Counted from the stretch's first letter, positions 42,333 through 50,948 are shown. The stretch: DNA of 64,000 nt from Viridibacillus sp050278625 (GCF_050278625.1 NZ_JBNNTI010000017.1:13807-77806); one strand, 5' to 3'. Program-made: numbers and translations. Notes: generated from the letters alone by a model not told the origin.

Positions 42333-42679
42333 ATCGTGATAGAGGTTTTAAAAAATGGGAGATGTCCATCATGCTACCAGAGCATGTAACTTTGGTTAGA
42401 CACTGGAGAAGAGAAGATGATCATATCGATAAGCCTGAACTAACTGAATGGGATCTACAAGTGGTCCAGGAAAAATTAGAATTATCCATGAAGATGAAAT
42501 GCGAAACGGATATTAAAGTGTGGGGTAATGGGCAATTTGAAATCCATCGTGGAATCATCAGTAAGATTAATCATAATAACCGTCATTTATTTTATAGCAA
42601 TCCATTTGGAGAGAAATGCGGTCCAATCCGTTTAAATGATATCATTGACATATCAGCAGTTGAATTTATAGAAATTTAA
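42329..42679 (+). CDS. yolD: YolD-like protein
   Basis: A 116-residue YolD-family protein: DRGFKKWEMSIMLPEHVTLVRHW and KPELTEWDLQ are family signatures. YolD proteins accompany and may regulate Y-family polymerase UvrX/YqjW. No such polymerase lies in the window, so the pair is an orphan here. It is SOS controlled through the upstream gene and followed by a terminator. Confidence 0.88.
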   Translation: MNRDRGFKKWEMSIMLPEHVTLVRHWRREDDHIDKPELTEWDLQVVQEKLELSMKMKCETDIKVWGNGQFEIHRGIISKINHNNRHLFYSNPFGEKCGPIRLNDIIDISAVEFIEI

Positions 42680-42680
42680 A

Positions 42681-42710
42681 GAGCGATAGCCTAGAGGCTT
42701 CGCTCTTTTT
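42681..42710 (+). terminator. intrinsic terminator
   Basis: GAGCG (42681-42685) pairs with CGCTC (42701-42705) and AGCC pairs with GGCT inside, followed by TTTTT. Confidence 0.88.
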
Positions 42711-42776
42711 AAATATATTTTTAGAGTTGTATACGCGCCTGCCAGCTCTGTGTTTACCAACCCTTATAATTTTAGT

Positions 42777-42805
42777 AGTCCCCCAAAAAGTCCCCCAAGT
42801 CCCCC
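42777..42805 (+). repeat. triple AGTCCCCC repeat at prophage end
   Basis: AGTCCCCC occurs at 42777-42784, 42789-42796 and 42798-42805. It sits between the last prophage gene and the disrupted host gene, so it may be part of the attachment site. The 226-base gap 42680-42905 otherwise holds only the terminator. Confidence 0.5.
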
Positions 42806-42905
42806 ACTAGTAATGAGTGGTAATGAAAGAGATAATCATATAGAAAATATCATCAATCATTGATATATCGCTATTCATCATTTAAAGTGAGTGACGTTGA
42901 AGTAA

Positions 42906-43331
42906 GGCAACTATAAAGCTGAAATAAAATCACTCAAACGTATTATCCAAATGTGTGAACAAGGTAAACCATGTATCTCATTTATTGATGAAATACTGAA
43001 GGGAACAAATACGATTGAACGGATAGCAGCATCGGCCGCAATGATGGAATGGCTTTCTATGAATAAAGGAATGAATATCATTGCTTCACATGATATTGAA
43101 TTAACCGAAATTGCTAGAGAAGCTTATACAAATTATCACTTCAGTGAATCGATTGAAAAGGGTAAAGTTCAATTTGATTATACAATTCATTCTGGACCAT
43201 CAAAAACGAAAAATGCTATTAAGCTTCTTGAAATACTGGATTATCCACATAGTATCACAAGTAAAGCGAACGGGTTAGCGGAGTATTTTATAGAACGGCG
43301 TGAGTGGGAAGAAATGAAAGAAAGAAATTAA
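42906..43331 (+). pseudogene. 3' fragment of a MutS-family ATPase gene
   Basis: The frame is open after the TAA at 42903 and encodes about 141 residues of the MutS-type C-terminal ATPase: KAEIKSLKRIIQMCEQGKP, then Walker B SFIDEILKGTNTIERIAASAA and NIIASHDIELTEIA, which contains the signature and switch His. Walker A and the entire N-terminus are missing. An internal ATG at 42951 has no ribosome site. The gene is cut where the prophage ends, so the 5' part is expected beyond its left end. Confidence 0.82.
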
Positions 43332-43613
43332 AAGTTTGTAAATTGAAAAAATGCACCCTGTACATTATTTGAACTAAAATGCTCCATTAGATGAAGAAGA
43401 ATTTTAACAATTATTCGTATTGTAATTGAAATGGTGATTTTGAATAATCAACTTGCTTGTATTATCAAAATTAATAACTACCTATTTTTAGAAATGAAGA
43501 TGTATGAAATGAGTTTTTCTATAGTAATCAGTAATATCTACAAATCTTATGAATATTAATAGAAAGAAACAGTATACAAGTTGGCTAGATTTTAAAATTT
43601 TATGTAGAAGGAG

Positions 43614-44042
43614 ATGAAAAAGCTGAAATATATACTTGGCCTAATTTTGATTGTTATACCAGGAGTCTATGGATACCTAGCCCATCAATCAATGATTCCA
43701 TTTTACCCCCTTATCGCTCAAATTTTCTTTTTAGTATATTGGCTATGGGTCGGATATGTAATAGGTCGATTTAGTAAAAATTCTATGAAAGGAATGCTGT
43801 TGGGGAATAGTGTATGGGTGATTTCGTTAGTGTTATTCATCTGGCAATTTATCCTAACAGATGATGTGGGGAGACTTGGAAGTGTTGCAGCCATTCCGCA
43901 GTATTACATTCTTCCATTTGTTTGGTTAGCAAGCAAAATGGCAACGCTATTAACTATGATTGATGGATCGACAATTATTATTCTCACGTTTATTTGTATG
44001 TTAATTGTTTTCGTTTTCGGGTTTAGATTAGGGAAAAGATGA
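43614..44042 (+). CDS. four-helix membrane protein, unknown function
   Basis: A 142-residue integral membrane protein with about four transmembrane helices (ILGLILIVIPGVYGYLA, IAQIFFLVYWLWVGYVIG, LGNSVWVISLVLFIWQFIL, IIILTFICMLIVFVFGF). ATG 43614 abuts AAGGAG, so the real start may be nearby. It lies just after the split MutS-type gene. No family recognised. Confidence 0.65.
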   Translation: MKKLKYILGLILIVIPGVYGYLAHQSMIPFYPLIAQIFFLVYWLWVGYVIGRFSKNSMKGMLLGNSVWVISLVLFIWQFILTDDVGRLGSVAAIPQYYILPFVWLASKMATLLTMIDGSTIIILTFICMLIVFVFGFRLGKR

Positions 44043-44198
44043 GCAATTTTCAAACTTTTTTTAATTGAAAGTGCCTTCTATATGGCTCCTGACAATATAC
44101 TATATAGTTAGTAGAGTAGTAGATATGCTCCACTGAATATGTTTTAAAAACTTCTTTCCTAATTAAATCAAAAGTGATAATGAAAATGAAGGAATACA

Positions 44199-44363
44199 AA
44201 TGGCGGAGGATCTAAAAAAGGTCGAGCGAATCGACTCAACCAATTAAACTATCGCCCAATCGATACGAGAGAGTCTCCCGAGCTTACGCATGATGTCAAA
44301 GGCCACTATGAAAAAAGACCTTCTAACTTATATGACTATTGGATGGACAGGTTATATGCCTGA
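44199..44363 (+). pseudogene. start-less protein remnant
   Basis: From 44199 a 54-codon open stretch encodes NGGGSKKGRANRLNQLNYRP and more in a convincingly protein-like composition, but begins right after a TGA and has no start codon. The rest of the 44043-44617 gap contains a second short stretch (MAKSFLNRMDDVDTRVITVG) without a ribosome site. I read both as decayed genes of unknown origin. Confidence 0.4.
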
Positions 44364-44620
44364 TAGTCTTAAACATGTTGCTACATATTCCTGAAAAAAC
44401 GGCACCGTTGTTTTGGGAATGGCCAAATCGTTTTTGAACCGAATGGATGATGTAGATACACGAGTTATTACTGTTGGAGGTAATGGATCAGGTCTGTTGG
44501 TTTTTAAAATAAAAGGTACTATTGTTTTGCAATAGAGTAAAGAATAGCTAGTTGGAATATTTAGGTGTAGAGATTGGGATACCGTATCAGATAACAATTT
44601 CGCTTGGGAGATGAATAGTG

Positions 44621-45313
44621 ATGGAAATAAGTGTTAAGCAAATTGATTTGAATGGACTCATTTTTCAATATCGTGAAACTGGAGAGGTGTCTGCACCGCC
44701 GCTTATTGCCCTTCATGCGCTAGGTCAAAATTCGGAATCCTGGGATGAAGTCGCTACTGTATTAGGAGAAAGGTACCGTGTACTGGCTTTGGATCTACGT
44801 GGTCACGGTGGGAGTGCCAGAACAGGTACTTATTCTTTTGAACAAATGAGCGAAGACCTGCTTCTTTTTGCAAATGCCATGGGTTTAGAACGGTTTACAT
44901 TGATTGGGCATTCTATGGGTGGAACAGTTTCATACCTCTTCTCGGAAACATATCCGTCAAGAATAGAACATCTAGTTATTGAGGACACGCCTCCTCCATT
45001 TCACAATGAGAAGATCGAAATACCTTCAAAGCCATCTGAACAATTGCCATTCGACTGGATAGTCGTGCCTTCAATTTTGCAGCAACTCAATGAACCTAAC
45101 CCTGAATGGTGGACACGTCTACCCGAAATACTTACACCTACGCTTATAATAGGAGGCGGGTCTACAAGCACTGTTCCCCAAGACAAATTGAAAGAGGTTT
45201 CTGACCTGATCCCAACTTGTGAATTGGTGACGATAGAAGGTGCTGGACATCATGTTCATAATTCAAATTTACTAGCATTTTTGGATACTGTAAAACCCTT
45301 TTTGAATGTTTGA
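44621..45313 (+). CDS. alpha/beta hydrolase
   Basis: A 230-residue hydrolase, probably an esterase or lactonase. It has the oxyanion segment HALGQNSESWDEV, LRGHGGSARTG, nucleophile elbow GHSMGG (S98), and catalytic His in GAGHHVHNS. It lacks a signal peptide, so is cytoplasmic. The start is ATG 44621 (GTG 44618 alternative) after GGGAG. Substrate unknown. Confidence 0.88.
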   Translation: MEISVKQIDLNGLIFQYRETGEVSAPPLIALHALGQNSESWDEVATVLGERYRVLALDLRGHGGSARTGTYSFEQMSEDLLLFANAMGLERFTLIGHSMGGTVSYLFSETYPSRIEHLVIEDTPPPFHNEKIEIPSKPSEQLPFDWIVVPSILQQLNEPNPEWWTRLPEILTPTLIIGGGSTSTVPQDKLKEVSDLIPTCELVTIEGAGHHVHNSNLLAFLDTVKPFLNV

Positions 45314-45331
45314 TTACGTTTAGTAGGGATT

Positions 45332-45604
45332 CTAATTAAAAAACAAAAAGACTTCATATCGAAATCCCAGATTGAAGACAACAGGCAGTTGGATTGAACT
45401 CATTCCAACTGCCTTTAAAATTTTTCTTGATTTTTTCATCATAAACATATTCGTGTTTTCGAAAATATATTCCCCTTTTGTTTTTGGAAGTGTATAAGGA
45501 AGGTCTGGAGTGATTTTATTTTCTACTAGGAATTTTGTAATTGCAGGTGTTTTATAAGCAGCACCCAATATGCGAATTAAATGGTCTTGTGGCCAGTTAT
45601 TCAA
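45332..45604 (-). CDS. small hypothetical protein, minus strand
   Basis: A 90-residue ORF starting at TTG 45604 with a weak site. The sequence (NNWPQDHLIRILGAAYKTPA, FLVENKITPDLPYTLPKTKG) has a credible protein composition and may be an N-terminal fragment of an immunity or SMI1-like protein; its 5' side is next to the repeat block. Low certainty. Confidence 0.35.
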   Translation of the reverse strand: MNNWPQDHLIRILGAAYKTPAITKFLVENKITPDLPYTLPKTKGEYIFENTNMFMMKKSRKILKAVGMSSIQLPVVFNLGFRYEVFLFFN

Positions 45605-45622
45605 TTGTTATTACCTATCAGG

Positions 45623-45849
45623 TTTTCCGAAGCTTACCACTCGCTTTCCGCGGGCGAGCGTCGGGCCGCTTCGTCGCTACGCTCCTGCAGGGTCTCGACT
45701 GTCTCGCTTTTCCCGCAGGAGTCGAGTGGACGCTTCTCCAAACCAATAAAATGCTGCCTTCTACTTTTCTAATTACTCATTCATTTTAATAGTTGTTAGA
45801 CGGTAGACAAACTCGGAAAAAACGAGTTTTCTACAGTCTTTTTATTTAT
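45623..45849. repeat. 227-bp GC-rich hairpin repeat, copy 1
   Basis: The element begins TTTTCCGAAGCTTACCACTC and contains a GC-rich palindromic section (CTTTCCGCGGGCGAGCG; CGTCGCTACGCTCCTGCAGG; CTTTTCCCGCAGGAGTCGAG). It ends in a terminator-like hairpin (GTAGACAAACTCG with CGAGTTTTCTAC). It repeats in tandem 243 bases later. It resembles dispersed non-coding repeats common in Bacillales. Confidence 0.85.
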
Positions 45850-45865
45850 ATCAGGATAGATCAGA

Positions 45866-46092
45866 TTTTCCGAAGCTTACCATTCGCTTTCCGCGGGCGA
45901 GCGTCGAGCCGCTTCGTCGCTACGCTCCTGCAGGGTCTCGACTGTCTCGCTTTTCCCGCAGGAGTCGAGCGGACGCTTCTCCAAACCAATAAAATGCTGC
46001 CTCCTACTTTTCTAATTACTCATTCATTTTAATAGTTCTTAGACGGTAGACAAACTTGGAAAAAACGAGTTTTCTACAGTCTTTTTATTTAT
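45866..46092. repeat. 227-bp GC-rich hairpin repeat, copy 2
   Basis: Same element as 45623-45849, in the same direction, with about six substitutions (roughly 97 percent identity). The terminal hairpin can stop the minus-strand AraC-type gene that ends at 46126. Confidence 0.85.
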
Positions 46093-46125
46093 CCTGTGCA
46101 AACAATAATTTTTAAAACCTAATTC

Positions 46126-47601
46126 TCAATCTACGGCCAATTTCATTTGCTGGCGATAAGCAATAGGACTAATGGTGAAGTTAGATTTAAACACTTTTGA
46201 AAAGTAATTAGCATCATTAAAGCCAGTAGTTAACGCAATCTCACTAATTGGTAAACTAGTTTCTTTAAGTAATTGCATGGCATGTGTGAGTCGCTTCTCA
46301 TTTAAGTATTGTTTAAATGTAATCCCTTTTGTTGAGGAAAATAACATACTTAAGTAGCTTGTGCTAATGCCTAAAAAGTCAGCGAGTGTTGTAAGATTCA
46401 ATGAGCTATCCGTGTAATAAATATCAATATAGTCAAGTGCACCATTTACATAATCAAATTGTCCGTGCTCTTTTCGGTGTATTGCCTGATTCATAACATC
46501 TTGGCAAAAGAGGATAAACTCTTGGATGATGGTATAAAGCACTGGATGATTCAAGATCATATCAAATAACAGGTCATATTTCTTTTCAACTTCGATTATT
46601 TTGTCCATTTGATATTTCAGCATAAAGCGTCGGACTTGAGCAAGTATACTTGTAAGATGAATGCGGATGGCGTCTGGTTGATAGTACGTTTTCATATTTG
46701 AAATGTTATACAAAAAATCCTTTATAGCTTGGGCATCATTTTGCTCTAAGCTATTAATCCAAAGACGTTGTTGTTCAATAGTTAAAAAGTGATCAAATTT
46801 TTTATAGACAGGCATTTTACTGACATAAAAAATTTGAGAAAAGCCACTCTGAAAGCGTAAGTTCAACGCTTGCTTTAATGAATTGTACATTGACTTAATT
46901 GATTGTATAGGGAAATCGTATATAGCAATATTTAAATGGGCATTGTTGTATTTAGTCCATTCGCGCATAATGGATTTTCCCTTTTTGACCAATTCTTCTA
47001 GATTTGAATCATTCGAAAAGCACATGATTCTTTTTGATAATGGATAAAAAGTAAAGTGCTGTGAGAATGGAAGTGATTGTAGCCAGTGGAAAAGTAATTC
47101 ATTCTGCTCTGAAAACTCTGTTTCTATCATAAAACAATAAACATAGTCTTCAATAGCGATAGGGGAATCATCTATAAATAATGCTGGATACATTGAGTTC
47201 TCTTGTACATAGGAGAGTGTATCGTTAAAAGAATTCAAAACTTGCCTCGATGCATGTGTTAAATATTGTTTTAACAAATTCAAATCAATCGGTTTTACTA
47301 GCAATGTTAAAGCACGTAATGAAAGTGCTTCTTGGGCATTCTTAAATAAGGGTTCAGCTGTTATTGTGATTAAATTGTGAGGTTGAATCGATAAAGCCCG
47401 TTTTAATCCATTTGTTTTATCTTGCATCAATAATTCAAGCTCTAGCAAAATAATTTCCGGATTCGCCATTTCAAGCCATTTTATAGCATCTTCGACTGTT
47501 CCTGCTTCATAAACAGTTGTAATGTTCAACTGATAGTGTTTTATAAACCATTGAATGCCGGTTCTCTCAGTTTGATCTCTATCTATTATCAATAGCTTCA
47601 T
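46126..47601 (-). CDS. YesN/AraC-type response regulator with degenerate receiver
   Basis: A 491-residue regulator. Residues 1-120 form a receiver (LLIIDRDQTERTG, PEIILLELELLMQD, LTLLVKPIDLN). The normal phospho-acceptor Asp of the LLD-I/L motif is Glu (LLELEL), so it is probably not regulated by phosphorylation. A ~250-residue middle domain follows, and the last ~100 residues are an AraC HTH (LTTLADFLGISTSYLSMLFSSTKG, ISEIALTTGFNDANYFSKVFKS). No histidine kinase is nearby. ATG 47601 is preferred over GTG 47613. It is divergent from the YjiH-hut genes, with a shared promoter-type repeat, so may control them. Confidence 0.88.
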   Translation of the reverse strand: MKLLIIDRDQTERTGIQWFIKHYQLNITTVYEAGTVEDAIKWLEMANPEIILLELELLMQDKTNGLKRALSIQPHNLITITAEPLFKNAQEALSLRALTLLVKPIDLNLLKQYLTHASRQVLNSFNDTLSYVQENSMYPALFIDDSPIAIEDYVYCFMIETEFSEQNELLFHWLQSLPFSQHFTFYPLSKRIMCFSNDSNLEELVKKGKSIMREWTKYNNAHLNIAIYDFPIQSIKSMYNSLKQALNLRFQSGFSQIFYVSKMPVYKKFDHFLTIEQQRLWINSLEQNDAQAIKDFLYNISNMKTYYQPDAIRIHLTSILAQVRRFMLKYQMDKIIEVEKKYDLLFDMILNHPVLYTIIQEFILFCQDVMNQAIHRKEHGQFDYVNGALDYIDIYYTDSSLNLTTLADFLGISTSYLSMLFSSTKGITFKQYLNEKRLTHAMQLLKETSLPISEIALTTGFNDANYFSKVFKSNFTISPIAYRQQMKLAVD

Positions 47602-47624
47602 CCTGCATACCACCTCTCCATTAT

Positions 47625-47720
47625 TTATGATTAAAATGTTATTGATAAAAAATCTAAAAAAATTCCCTATTTAATCTAATATAATTCCATAATAGTTAAG
47701 AAAATTCCTCTTTTATAGTA
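47625..47720. repeat. regulatory-type duplication, copy 1
   Basis: The segment around GTTATTGATAAAAAATCT, AAAATTCCCTATTTAATCTA and ATATAATTCCAT recurs at 50795-50885 with about 80 percent identity, in the same orientation. It lies directly upstream of the AraC-type gene. Confidence 0.75.
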
Positions 47721-47756
47721 TCGCTTATTAAAACTGTTGTCTGAATGATAGTTAGT

Positions 47757-48070
47757 GAATCAGTGATATCTGGAACGCTAACAGATTTTTACGATGATTC
47801 GATTGAGGCACATTCAATTGTTTAAACAACTACAAATGAATTCGTGAGATTAAATGCATTAGCATATGATGTCTTGAAACAATGATTTCCGGAAACGGTT
47901 ACATGGGGATAAGAGTGATGGAAAAAAGACTTTAATATATTCCCGTTAACCTAAACTTTAATATTGCTAAACATCGAGCAGAAGTCATTGAAAGAATTCA
48001 CAGATACTATGAGGTGATAATTGGGGTTTTACAAGTGAAAGATCATAAGTTTTGGATAACACACCCATGA
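47757..48070 (+). pseudogene. decayed protein-coding remnant
   Basis: A frame starting at 47757 reads ESVISGTLTDFYDDSIEAHS, then continues through five in-frame stops that fall where Gln or Glu codons would fit (TAA, TGA), and is shifted near 47950 into VNLNFNIAKHRAEVIERIHR...FWITHP, ending at 48070. The continuity across stops shows a dead gene of unidentified family. 48071-48301 shows no ORF beyond short scraps. Confidence 0.55.
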
Positions 48071-48301
48071 AGCGGCGTAGCAAGCCATCCGCTCAAAAAT
48101 CAGAGTATAAGAAGGAAACAAAATAAACGAGCCTATAAAACAGTAAAGATTAGTCTCTATGATGAAGGCCATTTTTCTTTGTCATTTAGATATAGCCATC
48201 GCAACGTTTCAAACGACGTAGGGCGAGTTAAGGACGGAATCATTAGCATGGGGTGAAATTCCGTCAAGTGATTAAAAATTTAAATTGGTGGAGGTTACTG
48301 A

Positions 48302-49909
48302 ATGAGTGAACCCAAAACAAAAAATTTAAAGTTGCATCTCTTTGGCTATACGGATGATATAGATGTTAATAAAATTAATGATAACTTCAAAAAGCTAGAC
48401 ACGGAAATTATTGCTCCAAAAACACAAGTATTTGTCAGTGATTTTCCAGGGGCAACGGATGCCATCAAAATTCAAGCGGCCCTGGATTTTGCGTTTGCGA
48501 ATAAGCAAAAAGTCGTCATTGCGGAAGAACGAAAATATCAACTAAACGCAACAATCAAGATCCGTGAAGGGGTAGAGTTACGCGGAGAACGTGCAACACA
48601 TTACTCATTGGACGCGAATTTGAGGGGCTTTGAGTTGGAGCAGGGAGCTTCTTTTTGTGGTGGAACGATCAGTATAGGGATCGATAAGTACTCACAGGAA
48701 GTTGTCTATTTAGACGGAAAATATAAGTATGATAGTGTTAGTGCCAAAACGGCTATCCGTGATTTAGTCATGTGGAACTGGACGGCAACTACAGGCGGGG
48801 TGGGTTTATCTCTATTCTCGGGTGGAGAAACGCATCAGATTCAGTTTTTAAACATTGAACGATTGGTGATATGGAATTTTGACATCGGAATTCGATTAAG
48901 AGCAACGGAACCAACTACGGGGCAAACATGGATCAATGCAAATCGATTCGATAAAATCACATTGTCAGAATGTAAACAAATGATAGTGATTGAATCAAAC
49001 AATACTGTTCCATTCGAATGTTCGGGTAACATATTCACTAACCTGCAGATTCAACCAAGCACTACCACTAAGCAAATTTTGAAAATTTCGGGCATGGGGA
49101 ATACGTTTACAGGTGTTCTATGGGATACACAGATGATCCAACAAACGGGACCAATTGCAGAGTTTACTGCTACCAGTTCCATGAACAACATTAATATGAT
49201 GTTCTTTCCTGAGGACCGCTGCGTAAACAATGGTGAAAACACTAATAGAATCGGTGTGGCTGGATTGTCCGCAGAGGGGGAATTGGTAGAAAGGGACTGG
49301 AATACAATTCAGAAGATGGGAACGTATCGAATCATTGAGCCCTCCGGACTTACAGCAGCACGTCATCAGCCTGTAGGCGCTTACGAATATGGAATCATGA
49401 CAGTTTTTGCAATCGACGACAATGTATCTCAATTTTACGTCCCTCATCAAGTAACTGAAGGTATCTATATTCGTTCAAAGTTCGGTTTAACCGACTGGAC
49501 ATCGTGGTTACAGTTATCTTCATCAGCACAGCTAGAGGTATTAAAAACGGCTTTGATTCAACGTAGACAGATTAAAAATACGGATGATTTTAACTTAATA
49601 ACACAAATGGGGACGTATCAAATTTCATTCGCAAATTTATCTTTTAATACGAAAAAGAATCAACCGCCACAGGAGGTGACGAGTTCCGGGCTTTTGCAAA
49701 TAACGACCAACTTGCACTCAATTGTTCAATTGTACTTTCCTCACTCAACAGATGGCATGTGGTTTAGATCCAACTTTAATAATGCAGGATGGACACCATG
49801 GAAATTGAGTGGAAAAGGTGGTGGTGGTGGTCCTGCAATTATCGAATCATTATCCGCAGATCCTAAAAATCCGGAAATTGGTAATATGTGGATAAGGAGT
49901 GATTTGTAA
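48302..49909 (+). CDS. phage tail-spike-like protein (orphan)
   Basis: A 535-residue protein. The start MSEPKTKNLKLHLFGYTDDIDVNKINDNFKKLD is typical of phage tail-fibre attachment. Residues about 45-300 resemble a right-handed beta-helix (FPGATDAIKIQAALDFA, GVELRGERA). Two repeats near residues 330-420 and 440-520 (NTIQKMGTYRI...WTSWLQL; FNLITQMGTYQI...WTPWKLS) are the pyocin-knob type. The C-terminus is Gly-rich. It lies 5 kb outside the prophage with no other structural gene. GGTGGAGG precedes it. Confidence 0.82.
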   Translation: MSEPKTKNLKLHLFGYTDDIDVNKINDNFKKLDTEIIAPKTQVFVSDFPGATDAIKIQAALDFAFANKQKVVIAEERKYQLNATIKIREGVELRGERATHYSLDANLRGFELEQGASFCGGTISIGIDKYSQEVVYLDGKYKYDSVSAKTAIRDLVMWNWTATTGGVGLSLFSGGETHQIQFLNIERLVIWNFDIGIRLRATEPTTGQTWINANRFDKITLSECKQMIVIESNNTVPFECSGNIFTNLQIQPSTTTKQILKISGMGNTFTGVLWDTQMIQQTGPIAEFTATSSMNNINMMFFPEDRCVNNGENTNRIGVAGLSAEGELVERDWNTIQKMGTYRIIEPSGLTAARHQPVGAYEYGIMTVFAIDDNVSQFYVPHQVTEGIYIRSKFGLTDWTSWLQLSSSAQLEVLKTALIQRRQIKNTDDFNLITQMGTYQISFANLSFNTKKNQPPQEVTSSGLLQITTNLHSIVQLYFPHSTDGMWFRSNFNNAGWTPWKLSGKGGGGGPAIIESLSADPKNPEIGNMWIRSDL

Positions 49910-50587
49910 ATGGGTACCCCTATCGCTTATCAACGCATACGAACAGGGAAGGGGACATTTGAAATACCTTTGTATTCGATGACTGATGCATCTATCCTGG
50001 ATAAATCCTTGCAGGTGATGACACATAAGGGGCTAGCTTGCTATGACCTAGTGGATACGAAAGTTAGAGGGGTTGAAAATTCTTCCATCCTTAGAATCCA
50101 AACGCACAAGGGCATTAAAGCCATTAAAGGCGTCGTGAATATCATCAAGCCAATTAGTACTGCCACAGTAAGGGCAAATGACGGGGCATCAATCATTACA
50201 GAAAATACCCCAGACTATTTCCATGTCACTACAAAGTGGGCGGGGGCGGGGCTTATCGTACCAATCGGCCCTCTTATACCAAATCACTATTACGATTTTA
50301 CGATGTCTATAGAAGTATCGTATAACTTAACAAGAGAGGATTTTGTACAGGTGAAGATAAGGAACGCCACTCAAAGAACTTACTTAGTGAATGGTGGAGC
50401 TATTATGTTTACCACTCCAATCGTGGGGATAAAACAGGATCTAAAAAGTGTACGGATTAATACAGGGGCAATCTTGCCGACAGATCAAATTGAACTAAAC
50501 ATATTTTCGGCAAACGGCGACAATAACAAGATTAATCCGGTGAACTTTAAAGTCTATAAAGCAGGTATGACAATCAAATTAGTATAA
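49910..50587 (+). CDS. phage tail-fibre-associated protein (orphan)
   Basis: A 225-residue beta-rich protein starting right after the spike gene, with AAGGAGTG upstream. Its pattern (MGTPIAYQRIRTGKGTFEIP, HYYDFTMSIEV) is seen in phage fibre-region proteins. It likely partners or caps the upstream spike. A terminator follows. Family not certain. Confidence 0.65.
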   Translation: MGTPIAYQRIRTGKGTFEIPLYSMTDASILDKSLQVMTHKGLACYDLVDTKVRGVENSSILRIQTHKGIKAIKGVVNIIKPISTATVRANDGASIITENTPDYFHVTTKWAGAGLIVPIGPLIPNHYYDFTMSIEVSYNLTREDFVQVKIRNATQRTYLVNGGAIMFTTPIVGIKQDLKSVRINTGAILPTDQIELNIFSANGDNNKINPVNFKVYKAGMTIKLV

Positions 50588-50593
50588 ATTCAC

Positions 50594-50626
50594 GGGGGAG
50601 CGGGTATTCAGCTCCCTACTTTTTTC
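50594..50626 (+). terminator. intrinsic terminator
   Basis: GGGAGC (50596-50601) pairs with GCTCCC (50611-50616), followed by TACTTTTTT. It ends the orphan tail-fibre module. The 361-base gap to 50949 otherwise holds a promoter-type duplication. Confidence 0.85.
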
Positions 50627-50794
50627 ATTATAGTTGGAACTTGTAAAATTATCGCTTTGTCGTTGAGATGTCAAAAATACACTAGGAGTAGGATTGGGAG
50701 AGTGAAAGAGTTTTCATTGTTGATTCCGCTATAGTAATAGCCACCCCAGCTTTATCGGAGGGGGATGAAACATTAGAAATATTTGTGTTACTCA

Positions 50795-50885
50795 TGATAA
50801 ATCTGTTATTGATGAAAAATCAAAAAAAATTCCCTATTTAATCTAATATAATTCCATGTTATCTAAAAAAATTCCTCTATTTAAA
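50795..50885 (+). repeat. regulatory-type duplication, copy 2
   Basis: Near copy of 47625-47720, with TTATTGATGAAAAATC, AAAATTCCCTATTTAATCTA and TAATTCCATGTT. It lies upstream of the YjiH-hut genes, so it is a candidate promoter/operator for them. Confidence 0.75.
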
Positions 50886-50948
50886 AACTTTTTCTCATAT
50901 ATATTTAATGGTCAGAATTTTAAAATAATATAAAGGGGAGTGGTTGAA

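Noticed and set aside
42720..42905. tRNA or attachment-site tRNA at the prophage right end
   Set aside because: No cloverleaf could be drawn in this segment; the adjacent target is a protein gene fragment.
44352..44597. Minus-strand ORF of 81 codons
   Set aside because: No ribosome site and Ser/Thr/Pro-rich composition; it lies over decayed sequence read better on the + strand.
45541..46032. Two near-identical ORFs on the + strand inside the 227-bp repeats
   Set aside because: They run through a palindromic non-coding repeat, have no ribosome sites, and match only because the repeat is duplicated.
45623..46092. Tandem repeats as a possible CRISPR array
   Set aside because: Only two long units with no short-repeat/spacer pattern and no cas genes.
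49118..49450. Minus-strand ORF of 110 codons inside the tail-spike gene
   Set aside because: It is a shadow of the spike coding frame with no ribosome site.
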